Of a stretch of DNA of 64,000 nucleotides, positions 25,590 to 37,836 are shown piece after piece (position 1 is the stretch's first letter; each line of letters begins with the position of its first letter). The notes under the pieces were generated by a model. That model was not told where the DNA came from. It saw nothing but the letters and a program-made list of their open reading frames with translations, and did no database searches. Position numbers and translations under genes: made by a program. Source of the DNA: Thalassomonas sp. M1454 (GTDB lineage Bacteria; Pseudomonadota; Gammaproteobacteria; Enterobacterales; Alteromonadaceae); NCBI RefSeq assembly GCF_007097525.1, contig NZ_VKDD01000002.1, positions 901,994 through 965,993 of the forward strand, in the 5' to 3' direction.

Positions 25590-26813
25590 TTAACTATCCG
25601 ATTGCAGCGATTTTTCAATATGGTGAGACGCCGCTGCAGAAAACACTACATCCGTAGAGCTATTTAATGCCGTTTCAGCTGAATCTTGAATAACACCAAT
25701 AATAAAGCCAATAGCAACTACTTGCATGGCGATATCATTATTGATACCAAATAAGCCACAAGCGAGTGGAATTAACAATAATGAGCCACCAGCAACACCT
25801 GAAGCGCCACAGGCTGACACAGAAGCAATAACGCTTAATAATATCGCCGAGCCAATGTCTATATTGATATTTAACGTATGGGCGGCTGCTAAAGTAAGAA
25901 CTGTGATGGTAATCGCTGCGCCGGCCATATTAATAGTAGCGCCTAATGGAATAGATACTGAATAAGTATCTTCATGCAAATCTAACTTTTTACACAATGC
26001 CATATTTACCGGAATATTGGCAGCTGAACTGCGGGTAAAGAATGCCGTTATACCTGACTCGCGTAAACAAGTGAATACTAGCGGGTATGGGTTAGTGCGC
26101 GTTACTAGATAAACGATAATAGGGTTAATTATCAAGGCAATAATAAGCATTGATGCCACCAGTACTAATACCAATTGGCTGTATTCAGCTAAAGCAGTAA
26201 ATCCGGTAGTCGCAATAGTATTAGCAACTAAACCAAAGATACCAATTGGTGCTAGTTTAATTACAAAACGTACTAACGCAGAAATTGAGTCTGCAATGTC
26301 ATGAACCGTTGTTTTAGTTGTTTCGTTTGCATGTTTTAACGCAAAACCTAAACCTAAGCCCCAAGCTAAAATACCAATAAAGTTACCTGTAGCAAGAGCA
26401 TTGATCGGGTTATCAACAATTTTAAATATTAATGTGGTCAGAACTTGCTGTAAGCCTTGTGGAGGAGTCGCAGTTGCACCAGCTAAATCTAATGTTAACG
26501 ACGTAGGAAACATAAAACTCATCATAACAGCAACAAGCGCGGCACTTAATGTACCGATAAGATACAAACCTACTATCGGCTTTAACTTAGCATCACTATT
26601 TAGCTTTTGGTTAGCAATGGAAGACACCACTAAAACAAATACTAATATAGGTGCTACCGCTTTTAAACCACGAACAAATAGATCGCCTAAAATTGAAACT
26701 GATTTAGCCATATCAGGTGCAATAACAGCAATGATACAACCTAAAAAAATACCTATTACAATTTGACTTACTAAGCCTAATGATTTTACTTTTGTCAATA
26801 ATGAGTTACTCAT
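25590..26813 (-). CDS. sstT: Serine/threonine:Na+ symporter SstT
   Basis: Dicarboxylate/amino acid:cation symporter family, 407 aa, inner membrane, for uptake of serine and threonine with Na+. Family motifs [14 protein letters not shown] (about residues 257-270), the NMAGAAITI substrate/Na+ site, the serine-rich re-entrant loop [20 protein letters not shown], and [15 protein letters not shown] near the end are all present. It stands alone with its own terminator. Confidence 0.93.
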   Translation of the reverse strand: MSNSLLTKVKSLGLVSQIVIGIFLGCIIAVIAPDMAKSVSILGDLFVRGLKAVAPILVFVLVVSSIANQKLNSDAKLKPIVGLYLIGTLSAALVAVMMSFMFPTSLTLDLAGATATPPQGLQQVLTTLIFKIVDNPINALATGNFIGILAWGLGLGFALKHANETTKTTVHDIADSISALVRFVIKLAPIGIFGLVANTIATTGFTALAEYSQLVLVLVASMLIIALIINPIIVYLVTRTNPYPLVFTCLRESGITAFFTRSSAANIPVNMALCKKLDLHEDTYSVSIPLGATINMAGAAITITVLTLAAAHTLNINIDIGSAILLSVIASVSACGASGVAGGSLLLIPLACGLFGINNDIAMQVVAIGFIIGVIQDSAETALNSSTDVVFSAAASHHIEKSLQSDS

Positions 26814-26862
26814 TATTATTCCTCTTATTGTGTTGCTAATAATAATTATTATGTTGTTGTGG

Positions 26863-28332
26863 TTAAACGTTTAGCCAAGTAATTTTTAGATAAAGCGTTT
26901 GCTCTTGCTCAATTAACTGCTTATTGGCAAGCTTGTTGTCTTTAGATTCACTACTGGTGAATTCTTTACAGATAAACTCTCTACAAGTAAACAAGGGTAA
27001 CACAGCAGCAAGTTCATTATCGATAAAGATAAATGGCAGGCGGTTACGTAGCCATGTTGCCACCCCATGCTCTTGTAAAAGCTTTTTTAACGGTCTGCGT
27101 TTATCACGATAAGTTGGCCAACACTTAGGGTTATCGTGCTTAAATCCAATACTTAGCTGCTCACTACTTCTAGGTATCGCGATGATAGTACTGAACTTAT
27201 CCGTATCTGATGTACCCAAATCTGTATTATTTATAACTCGTTGCAGCGTTAACTGACCTAAGCCATCTGGTAGTTCAATCACCTCATTAACTAGCGGGGC
27301 TAACGATAATGTTAATTGCCACTGACTAATATCTGCGTAATTGGGCGTAAAATATAGCGCGTCAGCAAATCGGCGCAGTGAATACTGGTGTAAACTAATG
27401 TGCGGATTTTTATCATCTGCGGCCTCAAAGCAAGCATTATAAACTTGTGCAACTTGTTGCTTTGATGGCATCAAACCACCATTTACCCGAATAAAATGAC
27501 GCAGTAGATTATTAAACCTGTCTGTAGATAAGCTAGCCATTTTTGCAATAGATAAACTATCAGAGCTGAGCTGACAGTTTTGTAAATCAACTATGGCGAG
27601 CTGTTCAAGTAAATGTTGGGCTTGTTCACAATGCTGTGCACTGCGTGCTATGGTCTGATTGATCGCCGGCCACCGCTGCTTTAGTAATGGCAGTATTTGC
27701 GCTCGAATAAAATTGCGATCAAAGCGAACATCACTATTTGAGTCGTCTTCAACCCACTGTAAATCATGTTCTCTAGCGTATTGTTCAATATCTTCACGGT
27801 TAATATTGAGCAAAGGTCGGGCTAATTGTATATTTTTCTCTGGCTCACTATTAGCTAAAGGACGAATAGTCTGCATCGCAGATAAGCCCTGCACACCTGC
27901 ACCACGCTTTAATGCGAGTAAGAAAGTTTCCACCTGATCGTCTAAATGATGGCCAGTAAAAATTACGCTATCATTGCTACAAGCTTGATTTAAGGCTTTA
28001 TACCTAGCATCACGAGCTAAGGCTTCGAGGCTTTGCTGGCTTTGCTTGTTGATATCAACAGTAATGCTGGTATAAGAAATGCTTAACTGCTTAGCTTGTT
28101 GTTGGCAAAAGCTAGCCCATTTAGAGGCATTAACGCTTAATCCATGGTTGATATGAACCGCATTAATCTTATTAGTTAACAATTCGGCTTTTCTTAACTG
28201 CGCTACAGCGTGTAATAAAACTTGCGAATCTACCCCGCCACTATAAGCAAGGGTTAAGTTTTTATTGCCTAGATGTTGCTGGCAAAAGTTTAATATTTGC
28301 TGACAAATAGGATGCAAAACGTCTTCAGTCAT
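26863..28332 (-). CDS. tilS: tRNA(Ile)-lysidine synthase
   Basis: Converts C34 of tRNA-Ile(CAU) to lysidine so that it reads AUA. It is long at 489 aa (E. coli about 430). The ATP pyrophosphatase motif SGGVDS is at residues 31-36. The N-terminal domain includes [24 protein letters not shown]. The C-terminal domains 2 and 3 follow, with the [26 protein letters not shown] region near residue 400. It lies after accA, separated by a terminator. Confidence 0.94.
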   Translation of the reverse strand: MTEDVLHPICQQILNFCQQHLGNKNLTLAYSGGVDSQVLLHAVAQLRKAELLTNKINAVHINHGLSVNASKWASFCQQQAKQLSISYTSITVDINKQSQQSLEALARDARYKALNQACSNDSVIFTGHHLDDQVETFLLALKRGAGVQGLSAMQTIRPLANSEPEKNIQLARPLLNINREDIEQYAREHDLQWVEDDSNSDVRFDRNFIRAQILPLLKQRWPAINQTIARSAQHCEQAQHLLEQLAIVDLQNCQLSSDSLSIAKMASLSTDRFNNLLRHFIRVNGGLMPSKQQVAQVYNACFEAADDKNPHISLHQYSLRRFADALYFTPNYADISQWQLTLSLAPLVNEVIELPDGLGQLTLQRVINNTDLGTSDTDKFSTIIAIPRSSEQLSIGFKHDNPKCWPTYRDKRRPLKKLLQEHGVATWLRNRLPFIFIDNELAAVLPLFTCREFICKEFTSSESKDNKLANKQLIEQEQTLYLKITWLNV

Positions 28333-28365
28333 TAATTAACCAATAATCAATACAAATGATAAATA

Positions 28366-28396
28366 CAAAAAAGGAGAGTAACCTCTCCTTTTATTT
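28366..28396 (-). terminator. Terminator between accA and tilS
   Basis: Minus-strand stem AAAGGAGAG / CTCTCCTTT with 4-nt loop and a T-run. It ends the accA transcript. Confidence 0.85.
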
Positions 28397-28413
28397 TAAA
28401 CGATACTTTAAGC

Positions 28414-29370
28414 TTAGCAGTAACCGTAAGTCATTAAACGCTGGTAACGCTCTTCAATAAGATCAGCGCTTTCTTTGCCTTCAAGTTTAGCTAAGTCAGC
28501 TTTAATTGACTGCTTTAACGTATTAGCCATCAAATCGAAATCGCGATGCGCACCGCCTAATGGTTCATCGATAATGTTATCGATTAATCCTAGCTCTTTA
28601 ATTCGAGGTGCTGTAACACCCATAGCTTCAGCTGCAGTTGATGCTTTTTCGGCTGTTTTCCATAAGATTGACGCACAACCTTCTGGAGATATAACTGAAT
28701 AAGTTGAATATTCAAGCATATTAACTTTATCACCAACACCGATAGCTAATGCACCACCAGAGCCACCTTCACCAATTACTGTACAAACGATAGGTACAGT
28801 CAGGCGAGACATAACTTTTAAGTTACGCGCGATAGCTTCAGATTGACCACGCTCTTCGGCGCCAATACCTGGATAAGCACCAGGAGTATCGATAAAAGTA
28901 ATGATAGGCATTTTAAAACGCTCTGCCATTTCCATTAAACGCAATGCTTTACGATACCCTTCAGGGCGTGGCATAGCAAAGTTACGACGAACTTTTTCAG
29001 TAGTACCGCGGCCTTTTTGATGACCTATAACCATAACAGGCACGCCATCTAAACGGGCTGTACCAGCAATAATAGCTTCATCATTAGCATAGGCACGATC
29101 ACCTGCTAACTCATCAAAATCTGTAAAAATTCTATCAATATAGTCTTGCGTGTATGGACGTCCTGGGTGACGAGCTACACGACATACTTGCCAAGGTTCA
29201 AGATCAGCAAAAACTTTCTTCGTTAGTTCTTCACTTTTTTGGTTTAACTGGGCGATCTCTGCTTCAAGATCAAGATCTAAGTCTTGTCCTTGGTTTACCA
29301 ATTGAAGTTCTTCTATTTTTGCTTGTAATTCTGCAATTGGTTGCTCAAAATCTAAAAAATTGAGTGACAT
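28414..29370 (-). CDS. accA: Acetyl-CoA carboxylase, carboxyltransferase subunit alpha
   Basis: Makes malonyl-CoA with AccD in the first step of fatty acid synthesis. It has 318 aa, the standard length. The N-terminal helices ([17 protein letters not shown]) are followed by the crotonase-like domain with [42 protein letters not shown] and [14 protein letters not shown]. It is in the conserved dnaE-accA-tilS order, with its own probable promoter. Confidence 0.97.
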   Translation of the reverse strand: MSLNFLDFEQPIAELQAKIEELQLVNQGQDLDLDLEAEIAQLNQKSEELTKKVFADLEPWQVCRVARHPGRPYTQDYIDRIFTDFDELAGDRAYANDEAIIAGTARLDGVPVMVIGHQKGRGTTEKVRRNFAMPRPEGYRKALRLMEMAERFKMPIITFIDTPGAYPGIGAEERGQSEAIARNLKVMSRLTVPIVCTVIGEGGSGGALAIGVGDKVNMLEYSTYSVISPEGCASILWKTAEKASTAAEAMGVTAPRIKELGLIDNIIDEPLGGAHRDFDLMANTLKQSIKADLAKLEGKESADLIEERYQRLMTYGYC

Positions 29371-29425
29371 ATAAAATTTACCTAATTAATTGTACTACTA
29401 CATAAAACTAATATTATGTTTTAAC

Positions 29426-29455
29426 AGTATAAACATTGTTTACAACACTGCTCAA
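29426..29455 (-). promoter_or_regulatory. Probable accA promoter
   Basis: On the minus strand: -35 TTGAGC (29455-29450), 18 bp, -10 TATACT (29431-29426), about 55 bases before the accA start. Confidence 0.4.
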
Positions 29456-29534
29456 AAAAGCAATGTTACTATATATAATGGCTAGCTTAAAGTTTTGCTA
29501 ACTAATTTTATCTAAAGGTTAAAGCAACTTAACC

Positions 29535-32500
29535 TTATGCGCTAAAATTTAACGCTACGCTATCTTCACCAAGTAACAGCTTTAATTCATGTATTAAAGT
29601 ATCTGACGGTGTAACTCGCCACTGTGTGCCTAGTTCGAGACTCGCTTTGGCTTCATCTCGCTGATAATGAAGTTTTACCGGACAACTACCTTCTTTATAT
29701 TCAGACAATACTTGCGTAAAGCCTGCAACAAAGTTTTGGTTTACTTGTTTACTATCTACCTGAATATCGATAGATTTAATAAAACTTTCCCGAGCTTGTG
29801 ATACTGTCATGATATCTCGGGCGGTCATTGTAATACCTCCAGAGTAATCATCAAAGCTGACCTGTCCTTTACAGACTAAAATAGCGTCTTTTTGCAGTAT
29901 TTCTTCGAATCGATCGTAGTCATCAGGGAACAATCGCACATCTATACGAGCACTTTTATCATCAAGTGTAACCAAGGCCCAGCGGCGATTGCGCTTATTT
30001 ACTAAAACTCTAACGCCTAGTACTAAGCCAACAGCGGTTGATATTTGATCTTTATTACCAGGTTGTAAGTTAACTAATCGATTGCCGCCGTATTGTTTAA
30101 TTTCTTTTAAATAACGATCAATTGGGTGACCTGTTAAATATAAACCTAAGGTTTCACGCTCACCTTCAAGCCACACTTCTTCTTGCCATGGCGGTACGTC
30201 TTTAAACGACTGTCGCTCTTCTTCTTCGTCTATATTAATAAGACCAAATAAGTCATCTTGCCCTAGTGCTTGAGCTTTAGCGTGTTGGTCAGCAGCTTTA
30301 ATCGCTTCAGGCAGTGTCGCAAAAAGTGCTGCTCGGTGCGGACCTAAATTATCCATAGCACCAGATTTAATTAATTTTTCTAAAATACGTTTATTGATTT
30401 TCTTTAAATCAACACGCGCACAAAAATCAAAAAAGTCTTTAAATGGACCGCCACTCTCACGAGCTGCAATGATGGCATCAATTGGCCCTTCACCAACCCC
30501 TTTAACCGCGCCAATACCGTAAACAATTTGATTGTCATCATTTACCGCAAACTTATATAAACCGGCATTAACATCAGGAGGTAATAAATCGATTCCCATG
30601 TTGGCACATTCATCTACTAAGGTAACAATCTTTTCAGTGTTATCCATATCAGCAGACATAACCGCAGCCATAAATGGCGCAGGGAAATGAGTTTTCATCC
30701 ACAAAGTTTGATAAGAAACTAAAGCATACGCAGCCGAGTGTGATTTGTTAAAACCGTAACCCGCGAATTTTTCAACCAAGTCAAAAATTTTCATCGCGAG
30801 TTCGCCATCAACACCGCGGTTTATTGCGCCCTGTTCAAAACCGGCTCGTTGTTTGGCCATTTCTTCAGGCTTTTTCTTACCCATAGCGCGACGTAACATA
30901 TCGGCGCCACCGAGTGAGTAACCCGCTAAAACCTGAGCAATTTGCATTACTTGCTCTTGGTATAAAATGATACCGTAGGTAGGGTCTAGGATAGGTTTTA
31001 AATCAATATGTTGCCAGCGTTCATCGGGATAGCTTATTGCCTCACGGCCAAGCTTACGGTCGATAAAGTTATCTACCATGCCTGATTGCAATGGACCTGG
31101 GCGGAATAAAGCAACTAAGGCGATCATATCTTCAAAACAATCGGGCTTAAGCTTTTTAACCAGTGATTTCATACCGCTAGATTCTAGCTGGAATACTGCT
31201 GTTGTTTCAGCGCGCAGTAGTAAATCAAAACTTGGTTGATCGTCTAGTGGAATTGCGGTGATATCAATCGGCTCTTTACCGGCTTTAAGCAGCTTTTCAT
31301 CGGCAATTTCAATGGCCCACTGTAAAATGGTAAGTGTTCTTAAACCTAAGAAATCGAATTTAACTAAGCCAGCTTCCTCAACATCATTTTTATCAAATTG
31401 AGTTACCGGGTTAAGGCCTTCATCATCACAATATAAAGGCGCAAAATCAGTTATTGTGGTTGGCGATATAACAACACCACCAGCATGTTTACCCGCATTA
31501 CGTGTTGTCCCTTCAAGGATACGACACATATCAATAAGGTCTTTAACGTCATTATCTTGCTGGTAAGCTTCGTGCAGTTTAGGTTCAACTTCAAAAGCTT
31601 TTGCTAATGTCATGCCCGGATCGCCAGGAATAAGTTTAGATATACGATCAACAAAGCCATAAGGATGACCAAGTACGCGCCCTACATCACGTATTACCGC
31701 TTTTGCGGCCATAGTACCAAAGGTGATGATTTGTGATACCGCATCACGCCCATAGAGCTCAGCAACATGGTCAATTACCTCATCACGTCTATCCATACAG
31801 AAATCGACATCGAAATCAGGCATGGAAACACGTTCTGGGTTTAAGAATCGCTCAAAGAGTAAATCAAATTCTAGAGGATCAAGGTCGGTGATTTTAAGCG
31901 CGTAGGCAACTAATGAGCCGGCACCTGAACCACGTCCTGGTCCAACGGGAATATTATTATCCTTAGACCACTGGATAAATTCCATCACGATCAAGAAATA
32001 ACCGGGAAAGCCCATGTTATTAATTACGTTTAATTCTACCTCTAAACGATCATCGTATTCTTTACGGATCTCGGCAAAATCATCGGCATCTTTATCAAAT
32101 AAAAACTCAAGGCGCTCTTGTAAGCCTTCCTCAGAAACTTTAACTAAATAGTCTTTAATGTCTAAATCGCCGGTAGGAAAATCAGGTAGGAAATACTCCC
32201 CTAACCTTACCGTAACATTACAACGTTTCGCTATTTCAACGCTGTTCGCTAATGCTTCGGGGATATCGGCGAATAATTCGCACATTTCTTCTTCGCTGCG
32301 CAAATACTGTTGATTAGAGTATTTTTTAGGACGACGTTTGTCATCTAATGTAAAGCCATCATGAATTGCTACACGGATCTCATGCGCTTCAAAGCCTTCA
32401 GGTTTAATAAACATGACTTCGTTGGTAGCAACTACAGGTAAGTTTTTACTGGCGGCTAATTCAACGGCCATGTGTAAATAATCTTCTTCTTGCGCTCGGC

Positions 32501-33020
32501 CAGTACGAATAAGTTCAAGGAAGTATCGGCCTTGGAAATGTTCCTGGTAAAAACTTACCATAGCTTCAACTAGAGCCGCATTACCTTTAAGTAAAGCTTT
32601 ACCAATATCACCTTCGCGGGCACCAGATAATAAAATAATACCTTTACTGTGTTCGATCAGCCATAATTTATCGATAACTGGTTTATCGTCAATAGAACCA
32701 CGCAAATACGCTTTAGAGATTAATTCGGTTAAATTTTTATAGCCATCATTATCACTGGCAAGCACAACAATTCTTGATAACTCATCGCCAAGTTCGTCAC
32801 TTTTAACCCAAAAATCAGAGCCGATAATAGGCTTAACGCCTGCACCATGAGCGGCGCCATAAAATTTAACTAAGCCACAAAGGTTGGTTTGATCGGTTAA
32901 GGCAATGGCAGGAAGTTTCATCTCACTACATTTTGCTACGATAGGTTTTACTTTGTTTAAACCGTCGCACATCGAGAAGTCACTGTGCACACGTAAATGT
33001 ACAAATTTAGGATCTGTCAT
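29535..33020 (-). CDS. dnaE: DNA polymerase III subunit alpha
   Basis: Catalytic subunit of the replicative polymerase, 1161 aa, as in E. coli (1160). Order of domains: PHP domain ([13 protein letters not shown] at the start), palm with the catalytic triad region [15 protein letters not shown] near residue 400, fingers with [14 protein letters not shown] and [16 protein letters not shown], then helix-hairpin-helix and OB domain ([13 protein letters not shown]) and C-terminal tau-binding part. The start overlaps the rnhB stop in TAATG. No damage is seen. Confidence 0.97.
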   Translation of the reverse strand: MTDPKFVHLRVHSDFSMCDGLNKVKPIVAKCSEMKLPAIALTDQTNLCGLVKFYGAAHGAGVKPIIGSDFWVKSDELGDELSRIVVLASDNDGYKNLTELISKAYLRGSIDDKPVIDKLWLIEHSKGIILLSGAREGDIGKALLKGNAALVEAMVSFYQEHFQGRYFLELIRTGRAQEEDYLHMAVELAASKNLPVVATNEVMFIKPEGFEAHEIRVAIHDGFTLDDKRRPKKYSNQQYLRSEEEMCELFADIPEALANSVEIAKRCNVTVRLGEYFLPDFPTGDLDIKDYLVKVSEEGLQERLEFLFDKDADDFAEIRKEYDDRLEVELNVINNMGFPGYFLIVMEFIQWSKDNNIPVGPGRGSGAGSLVAYALKITDLDPLEFDLLFERFLNPERVSMPDFDVDFCMDRRDEVIDHVAELYGRDAVSQIITFGTMAAKAVIRDVGRVLGHPYGFVDRISKLIPGDPGMTLAKAFEVEPKLHEAYQQDNDVKDLIDMCRILEGTTRNAGKHAGGVVISPTTITDFAPLYCDDEGLNPVTQFDKNDVEEAGLVKFDFLGLRTLTILQWAIEIADEKLLKAGKEPIDITAIPLDDQPSFDLLLRAETTAVFQLESSGMKSLVKKLKPDCFEDMIALVALFRPGPLQSGMVDNFIDRKLGREAISYPDERWQHIDLKPILDPTYGIILYQEQVMQIAQVLAGYSLGGADMLRRAMGKKKPEEMAKQRAGFEQGAINRGVDGELAMKIFDLVEKFAGYGFNKSHSAAYALVSYQTLWMKTHFPAPFMAAVMSADMDNTEKIVTLVDECANMGIDLLPPDVNAGLYKFAVNDDNQIVYGIGAVKGVGEGPIDAIIAARESGGPFKDFFDFCARVDLKKINKRILEKLIKSGAMDNLGPHRAALFATLPEAIKAADQHAKAQALGQDDLFGLINIDEEEERQSFKDVPPWQEEVWLEGERETLGLYLTGHPIDRYLKEIKQYGGNRLVNLQPGNKDQISTAVGLVLGVRVLVNKRNRRWALVTLDDKSARIDVRLFPDDYDRFEEILQKDAILVCKGQVSFDDYSGGITMTARDIMTVSQARESFIKSIDIQVDSKQVNQNFVAGFTQVLSEYKEGSCPVKLHYQRDEAKASLELGTQWRVTPSDTLIHELKLLLGEDSVALNFSA

Positions 33021-33625
33021 TAACCTTGCTCTCTTTCTGCAATTATCTTAGCAACAGGTTTAAAGCTTTTACGATAACAATCTAACACACCTAATTCGGC
33101 AATTTTTTCAAAATGAAATTTAGTTGGGTAGCCTTTATGTTTCGCAAAACCATATTCTGGATAAAGCTTATCTAGAGCTAACATTTCATCATCACGAGCG
33201 ACTTTAGCTATGATTGAAGCAGCACTAATTTCGGCAACCTTTAAGTCGCCTTTAACAACTGACTCGCACGGTAAGCCAAAATCAGGGCAGCGATTACCAT
33301 CAACCAAAACATAATCAGGAGTTACATTTAAACATGCAACAGCTCGCTGCATAGCCACCATAGTCGCTTGTAGAATATTGATTTGGTCAATTTCTTCAGG
33401 TTCGCTTCGACCTAAACTCCAAGCCAATGCTTTTTCTTTAATTTCAGCAGACAGAGCTTGACGCTTTTTATCTGATAGTTTTTTGGAGTCAGTTAAACCT
33501 GAGATGGGATTGTTTGGGTCTAATATAACCGCGGCAGTGACAACGGCACCAACAAGTGGTCCTCGACCAACTTCATCAACACCAGCAATAAATTGCGCAT
33601 TGGGACGAATAAAATCATCACTCAT
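33020..33625 (-). CDS. rnhB: Ribonuclease HII
   Basis: Cleaves RNA in RNA-DNA hybrids and at single ribonucleotides. It has 201 aa from the ATG at 33625, chosen because GGAG precedes it and the upstream in-frame start is only a TTG. The catalytic motif [12 protein letters not shown], the conserved DSKKLS and VDGNRCP, and the GYPTKFH segment are present. Its stop overlaps the dnaE start. Confidence 0.95.
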   Translation of the reverse strand: MSDDFIRPNAQFIAGVDEVGRGPLVGAVVTAAVILDPNNPISGLTDSKKLSDKKRQALSAEIKEKALAWSLGRSEPEEIDQINILQATMVAMQRAVACLNVTPDYVLVDGNRCPDFGLPCESVVKGDLKVAEISAASIIAKVARDDEMLALDKLYPEYGFAKHKGYPTKFHFEKIAELGVLDCYRKSFKPVAKIIAEREQG

Positions 33626-33713
33626 TAGGTTGTTACTCCACAAACAGTACTACACGTAAATTATTATTATTTTTTTAAAGCTTACTAATTATTGCCTCTA
33701 GCTTCTAGGCGCT

Positions 33714-33755
33714 AATTTCTAGTTTCTAGTTTCAAGTTTCTAGTTTTTAGTTTCT
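33714..33755 (-). repeat. Tandem heptamer repeat at the end of lpxB
   Basis: Six direct copies of a 7-bp unit, on the plus strand AATTTCT, AGTTTCT, AGTTTCA, AGTTTCT, AGTTTTT, AGTTTCT, with strict period 7. The lpxB stop codon (33740-33742) lies within them. A related stretch TCTAGCTTCTA occurs just downstream at 33697 and again at 53011 after kdsB. Confidence 0.85.
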
Positions 33756-34885
33756 AACAACTCTACCACTGCATCAGCAGCTTTAACACTGGCATTTTGC
33801 TTAAGCGTTTTGTGAATATTGGTAAATTCGTTAATTAACTCAGTTTGATCTTGGTAAAGTAAAGGCTCGACCGTCTTTGCTAAATTTTCAGGGGTAACTT
33901 GCTCTTGTAATAATTCAGGGATCAAACTTTTACTCACTAACAAGTTTGGCAATGAAAACCATTTTAACTTAACCATAATGCGGCCAATTATCGCGGTTAG
34001 CCAGTTAAATTTATAAGCGACAACCATAGGCCTTTTTATTAATGCGGCTTCAAGTGTCACAGTCCCTGAGGCTGTTAACAAGCAATCGGCACTAGCCATA
34101 ACTTGCTGGGCATTATTATTAACTAAAAAGATATCTAGCTCTGGCGCAACTTGCTGCTTAATTTCATTAAACTGTTGTTCACGAATATCATTAATAACCG
34201 GGGTGATAAACTTAATGTCAGGATGGTTGTTTTTAATTATTTTGGCTGCATTTAAAAAATCAGGTAATAAAATAGCAAGTTCACTGCCTCTTGAACCAGG
34301 CATTATAGCTAAATACTTTTCATCTAAATTTAAGCCTAAAGCTTGTCTAGCTTCTGCTTTATCGCTGTGCATTGGAATATCATCAGCTAATGGATGGCCA
34401 ACAAAAGTACAAGCGACTTGATGCTTATCATAAAACGCCTTTTCAAAAGGTAGTAAAGACAACACCATATCGGTTGCTTTATCTATTTTAAAAATACGTT
34501 TTTCTCGCCATGCCCACACCGACGGACTGACATAATGAACGGTTTTAATGCCTTGTTGCTTTAACTTAGCTTCTAAGCCTAAATTAAAATCAGGAGCGTC
34601 GATACCAATAAATACATCCGGCTGGTTTTCAACAAAGTAATTGAATAATGATTTGCGAACGTGCATTAAACGGCGCAGGCGCCCTAACACTTCGACGATG
34701 CCCATAACAGCAAGCTCTTCCATTGAAAATAGGCTGTTAAAGCCAAGCTTATCCATTTTAGGACCGCCGATACCAACAAAGTTAGCATCAGGGAAACGTT
34801 GTTTTAGTTCTTTAACTAAACCAGCACCCAAGGTATCTCCTGAGTGCTCGCCAACAACAATTGCAAAGGTAGGTTGTTTACTCAC
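33740..34885 (-). CDS. lpxB: Lipid-A-disaccharide synthase
   Basis: Glycosyltransferase (GT19) that joins UDP-diacylglucosamine and lipid X to form the lipid A disaccharide. It has 381 aa. Family segments include [58 protein letters not shown] and [11 protein letters not shown]. It follows lpxA by eight bases. The last codons are encoded in the heptamer repeat, so the very C-terminus may vary between strains. Confidence 0.96.
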   Translation of the reverse strand: MSKQPTFAIVVGEHSGDTLGAGLVKELKQRFPDANFVGIGGPKMDKLGFNSLFSMEELAVMGIVEVLGRLRRLMHVRKSLFNYFVENQPDVFIGIDAPDFNLGLEAKLKQQGIKTVHYVSPSVWAWREKRIFKIDKATDMVLSLLPFEKAFYDKHQVACTFVGHPLADDIPMHSDKAEARQALGLNLDEKYLAIMPGSRGSELAILLPDFLNAAKIIKNNHPDIKFITPVINDIREQQFNEIKQQVAPELDIFLVNNNAQQVMASADCLLTASGTVTLEAALIKRPMVVAYKFNWLTAIIGRIMVKLKWFSLPNLLVSKSLIPELLQEQVTPENLAKTVEPLLYQDQTELINEFTNIHKTLKQNASVKAADAVVELLETKN

Positions 34886-34893
34886 AGTTATCC

Positions 34894-35688
34894 TTAACGG
34901 ATTATGCCACGACTTGAATTTTCGATGAATGATAAGAAAGATTCAACCGCAGGGAAGCCTTCAGATAAAGCAGATATAGCAGTTTTCGCTTCAGTTAACG
35001 TTAAACCTTTGCGATAGACTTCTTTGTAAGCACGTCGAACTTGCAACACTTCGGCTTTATCAAAACCTCGGCGCTTAAGGCCTTCAGAATTTAAGCCAAA
35101 TGGCGTTGCCGGATGGCCTGACGCCATAACATAAGGAGGTATATCTTTTAATACGATGGCGCCACCAGCAACGAAAGCATGAGAGCCAATATGACAAAAT
35201 TGATGTGCGCCTGACATACCGCCCATAATAACGTAATCGCCAATATGAACATGCCCAGCTAAAGTAACATTATTAGCATAAATACCATGGCTACCAATGA
35301 CGCAGTCATGTGCAACATGGGCGCCTGCCATAAATAAGTTATCATCACCAATAATGGTAACGCTATCATCTTGTACTGTGCCGCGGTGGATAGTACAGTT
35401 TTCACGAAAAACATTATCGTTACCAATCTCTAAACGAGTCGGTTCGCCTGCGTATTTTTTATCTTGGCAATCTTCACCTACAGACGCATATTGGAAAATA
35501 GTATTGTTTGAACCTATGGTAGTAGGCCCTTTGATAACTACATGAGAGTGGATAACACAGTCATCACCAATAACAACATCATTTCCAATATAAGTCCAAG
35601 GACCTATTTTTACATTTTTTCCAATGCTTGCACCGGGCTCTATTATCGCTTGAGGATGAATCACTAATTTATTGTCCTTTTCTTGCAC
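34894..35688 (-). CDS. lpxA: UDP-N-acetylglucosamine O-acyltransferase
   Basis: First step of lipid A synthesis; transfers 3-hydroxyacyl from ACP to UDP-GlcNAc. It has 264 aa. Left-handed beta-helix hexapeptide repeats run from about residue 10 to 185, with the catalytic His in AHDCVIGSH (near residue 127) and [13 protein letters not shown]. The start is GTG at 35688, overlapping fabZ by 20 bases. A second GTG at 35664 with AAAAGGA upstream is an alternative, eight residues shorter. Confidence 0.95.
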   Translation of the reverse strand: MQEKDNKLVIHPQAIIEPGASIGKNVKIGPWTYIGNDVVIGDDCVIHSHVVIKGPTTIGSNNTIFQYASVGEDCQDKKYAGEPTRLEIGNDNVFRENCTIHRGTVQDDSVTIIGDDNLFMAGAHVAHDCVIGSHGIYANNVTLAGHVHIGDYVIMGGMSGAHQFCHIGSHAFVAGGAIVLKDIPPYVMASGHPATPFGLNSEGLKRRGFDKAEVLQVRRAYKEVYRKGLTLTEAKTAISALSEGFPAVESFLSFIENSSRGIIR

Positions 35689-36115
35689 ACATTAAATCAG
35701 CACTACAGACAACTTTGCCATCAACTCGTGCTTCACCGTAAAACTTCCACATGCCACGACGCTCTTTAACGAAATCTAAGTGCAAATGTACCGTGTCACC
35801 TGGGTGCACTGGACGTTTAAACTTAGCGTTATCAATAGAAGCAAATAGAAACATTTCACCTTCTGATTTATCTTCTACTGATTTAAAGCCTAAAATGCCA
35901 CTTGCTTGGGCGAGCGCTTCAAGTAGAAGTACACCTGGAAAAATTGAGTAACCAGGGAAATGCCCCATAAATGCAGGCTCATTAACAGTAACGTTTTTAA
36001 TTGCGTGAATACTTTTACCTGGTACGAAGTCTAATACTCGATCAACCAGTAAAAATGGGTAACGATGAGGGATTAAAGTTTTAATCTCTTCAATATCTAT
36101 AACGTTTTTGTCCAT
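35669..36115 (-). CDS. fabZ: 3-hydroxyacyl-[acyl-carrier-protein] dehydratase FabZ
   Basis: Dehydrates 3-hydroxyacyl-ACP in fatty acid synthesis, competing with LpxA for substrate. Hot-dog fold, 148 aa from the ATG at 36115. The active-site His is in [11 protein letters not shown], the Glu in [20 protein letters not shown] is at the N-terminus. An in-frame TTG at 36121, with better spacing from the AAGGA upstream, could be the real start. Confidence 0.95.
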   Translation of the reverse strand: MDKNVIDIEEIKTLIPHRYPFLLVDRVLDFVPGKSIHAIKNVTVNEPAFMGHFPGYSIFPGVLLLEALAQASGILGFKSVEDKSEGEMFLFASIDNAKFKRPVHPGDTVHLHLDFVKERRGMWKFYGEARVDGKVVCSADLMCARKGQ

Positions 36116-36168
36116 GTGCAAATACGATCCTTACAACAATTTATATTTATATCTATGTTAATAGTAGA

Positions 36169-37197
36169 CTATTTTGAATTTTGTAATTGTGCAACAGTCT
36201 GTTCTAACTCTGCAATTTTACGAAACATTGTATCTAAATGTTTGTATCTTGAAGCATTTTTTCGCCATTCTTTATTCGGTAAACTAGGCATACCAGAAGA
36301 GTAGACACCTGCTTCAGTCGTTGCTTTTGTTACCATTGTCATACCAGTAAATACGCTGCCGTCAGCTATGTTGATATGACCATTAATGCCAACTAATCCG
36401 GCAATAGTACAATTTTTACCAATTGTGGTACTACCAGCAATAACACTACAAGCGGCCATTGCGGTACCTGAACCAATAACTACATTATGAGCAATTTGTA
36501 ATTGATTATCTAAAATACAATTATCTTCAATAATAGTATTTTCTAAAGCGCCACGGTCAATTGTAGTACATGCGCCAATTTCGACACGGTTACCGATAAT
36601 AACAGAGCCTAATTGCGGGATTTTCACCCAAGTACCTTTATCGTTTGCATAGCCAAAGCCATCACTACCGATCGCGGTATTAGCTTGTACTAAACAGTCT
36701 TCACCTATCTCAACTCGATGATATATGCTTACATTCGACCATAACTTAGTACGAGCGCCTATTTTAGCTTGTTTGCCAATAAAACAATTGGCACCAATTG
36801 AAACGCCATCAGCAAGTATTACACCTGACTCAATAACTACATTGGCACCAATATTAACATCAGCGCCTATAACAGCATCATCCGCAATCACCGCACTATC
36901 GGCAATACCTTCGGCAGAGTTTGGTGTTGTATCAAGTAGTTGTGCGACAAGGGCAAAACCTAAGTAGGGGTTTGGCAAAACTAATGCATTCGTTTGACAA
37001 TACTTAGCACTAGCTTCAGCAAGTATTACCGCTGAAGCTTTTGTCAACTCAAGGTGAGGACGGTATTTAGCGTTTGCTAAAAAAGCAATCTGCCCTGCTT
37101 TAGCATCCATTAATGTCGCTAAAGAAGATATCTGGCAATGTTCATCACCAATAACATAACCACCTAGCTTTTGTGCTAGTTCACCTAAAGTTACCAT
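36169..37197 (-). CDS. lpxD: UDP-3-O-acylglucosamine N-acyltransferase
   Basis: Third step of lipid A synthesis. It has 342 aa. The N-terminal uridine-binding domain (residues 1-95) is followed by a left-handed beta-helix with many hexapeptides, the catalytic His in QIAHNVVIGSGT (near residue 240), and a C-terminal helix rich in KIAELEQTVAQLQ. It lies between skp and fabZ in the canonical order. Confidence 0.96.
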   Translation of the reverse strand: MVTLGELAQKLGGYVIGDEHCQISSLATLMDAKAGQIAFLANAKYRPHLELTKASAVILAEASAKYCQTNALVLPNPYLGFALVAQLLDTTPNSAEGIADSAVIADDAVIGADVNIGANVVIESGVILADGVSIGANCFIGKQAKIGARTKLWSNVSIYHRVEIGEDCLVQANTAIGSDGFGYANDKGTWVKIPQLGSVIIGNRVEIGACTTIDRGALENTIIEDNCILDNQLQIAHNVVIGSGTAMAACSVIAGSTTIGKNCTIAGLVGINGHINIADGSVFTGMTMVTKATTEAGVYSSGMPSLPNKEWRKNASRYKHLDTMFRKIAELEQTVAQLQNSK

Positions 37198-37205
37198 AAA
37201 TAGTC

Positions 37206-37724
37206 TTACTTAGTTTTCGCTGCTTGCTCAGCAACTTTTAAAGAAATATCAGCATCTGGTTTAGCAAAAGCTACTGCTGATTGTTGTAATACTAGGTCAT
37301 AGCCTTCTTTTTTAGCAACACTGTCAACAGCTTGTTTAACGATAAGAAGGATTTTTTGTTGCTCTTCTTGTTCACGACGTTTAAGAGATTGCTGTAATGG
37401 CTGAGCTTTAGCAGCGTATTCTTGGCGTAAACCATTGATAGTCGCTTCTAATGCTTCAATCTCTTTTTTGCTCATGATGGCTTCGTCACGTTGACGTTTT
37501 TCCATGTTGTATTTAATATCACCTTCCATTTTTTTAAGAGCGTCAATTTGCTCTTTAAACTCATTGGTAATATTCGCTTGGATATCAGCCATTTGTGGAA
37601 GTTGAGAAATTACTTGCTGTACGTTAACCGTCGCAATTTTTTGATCAGCTGCTAATGAATTTCCTGCAAATAACATGCTCGTTGCTGCTGCAGTAAACGC
37701 AATAGACTTAATTAATTTTTTCAA
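37206..37724 (-). CDS. skp: Periplasmic chaperone Skp (OmpH)
   Basis: Trimeric holdase that carries unfolded outer-membrane proteins to BAM. I place the start at the TTG at 37724 because AGGAG lies just upstream and the result is a standard signal peptide (KKLIKSIAFTAAATSMLF, cut after NSLA), giving 172 aa. The longer reading frame also begins with TTG and would spoil the signal. The mature chain is mostly the helical tentacle region with high Lys, Glu and Gln. It lies nine bases before lpxD. Confidence 0.92.
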   Translation of the reverse strand: MKKLIKSIAFTAAATSMLFAGNSLAADQKIATVNVQQVISQLPQMADIQANITNEFKEQIDALKKMEGDIKYNMEKRQRDEAIMSKKEIEALEATINGLRQEYAAKAQPLQQSLKRREQEEQQKILLIVKQAVDSVAKKEGYDLVLQQSAVAFAKPDADISLKVAEQAAKTK

Positions 37725-37791
37725 CTTACTTCTCCTAAATAATAGTAATTTTATATTATACGCCAATCTTTGCTGGCTATTAATGTTAAAT

Positions 37792-37829
37792 ATGTACTGA
37801 GCAATAATATTATGTAGTGCTCAGTACAT
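37792..37829 (-). other. Hairpin between bamA and skp
   Basis: Perfect 12-bp arms ATGTACTGAGCA and TGCTCAGTACAT with a 14-nt loop, in the gap between the bamA stop and the skp start. There is no T-run, so it is more likely an mRNA processing or partial-termination structure that sets the bamA to skp ratio. Confidence 0.6.
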
Positions 37830-37836
37830 TATGAAA

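Noticed and set aside
33714..33755. CRISPR-like array
   Set aside because: The units are 7 bp direct tandem copies without spacers.
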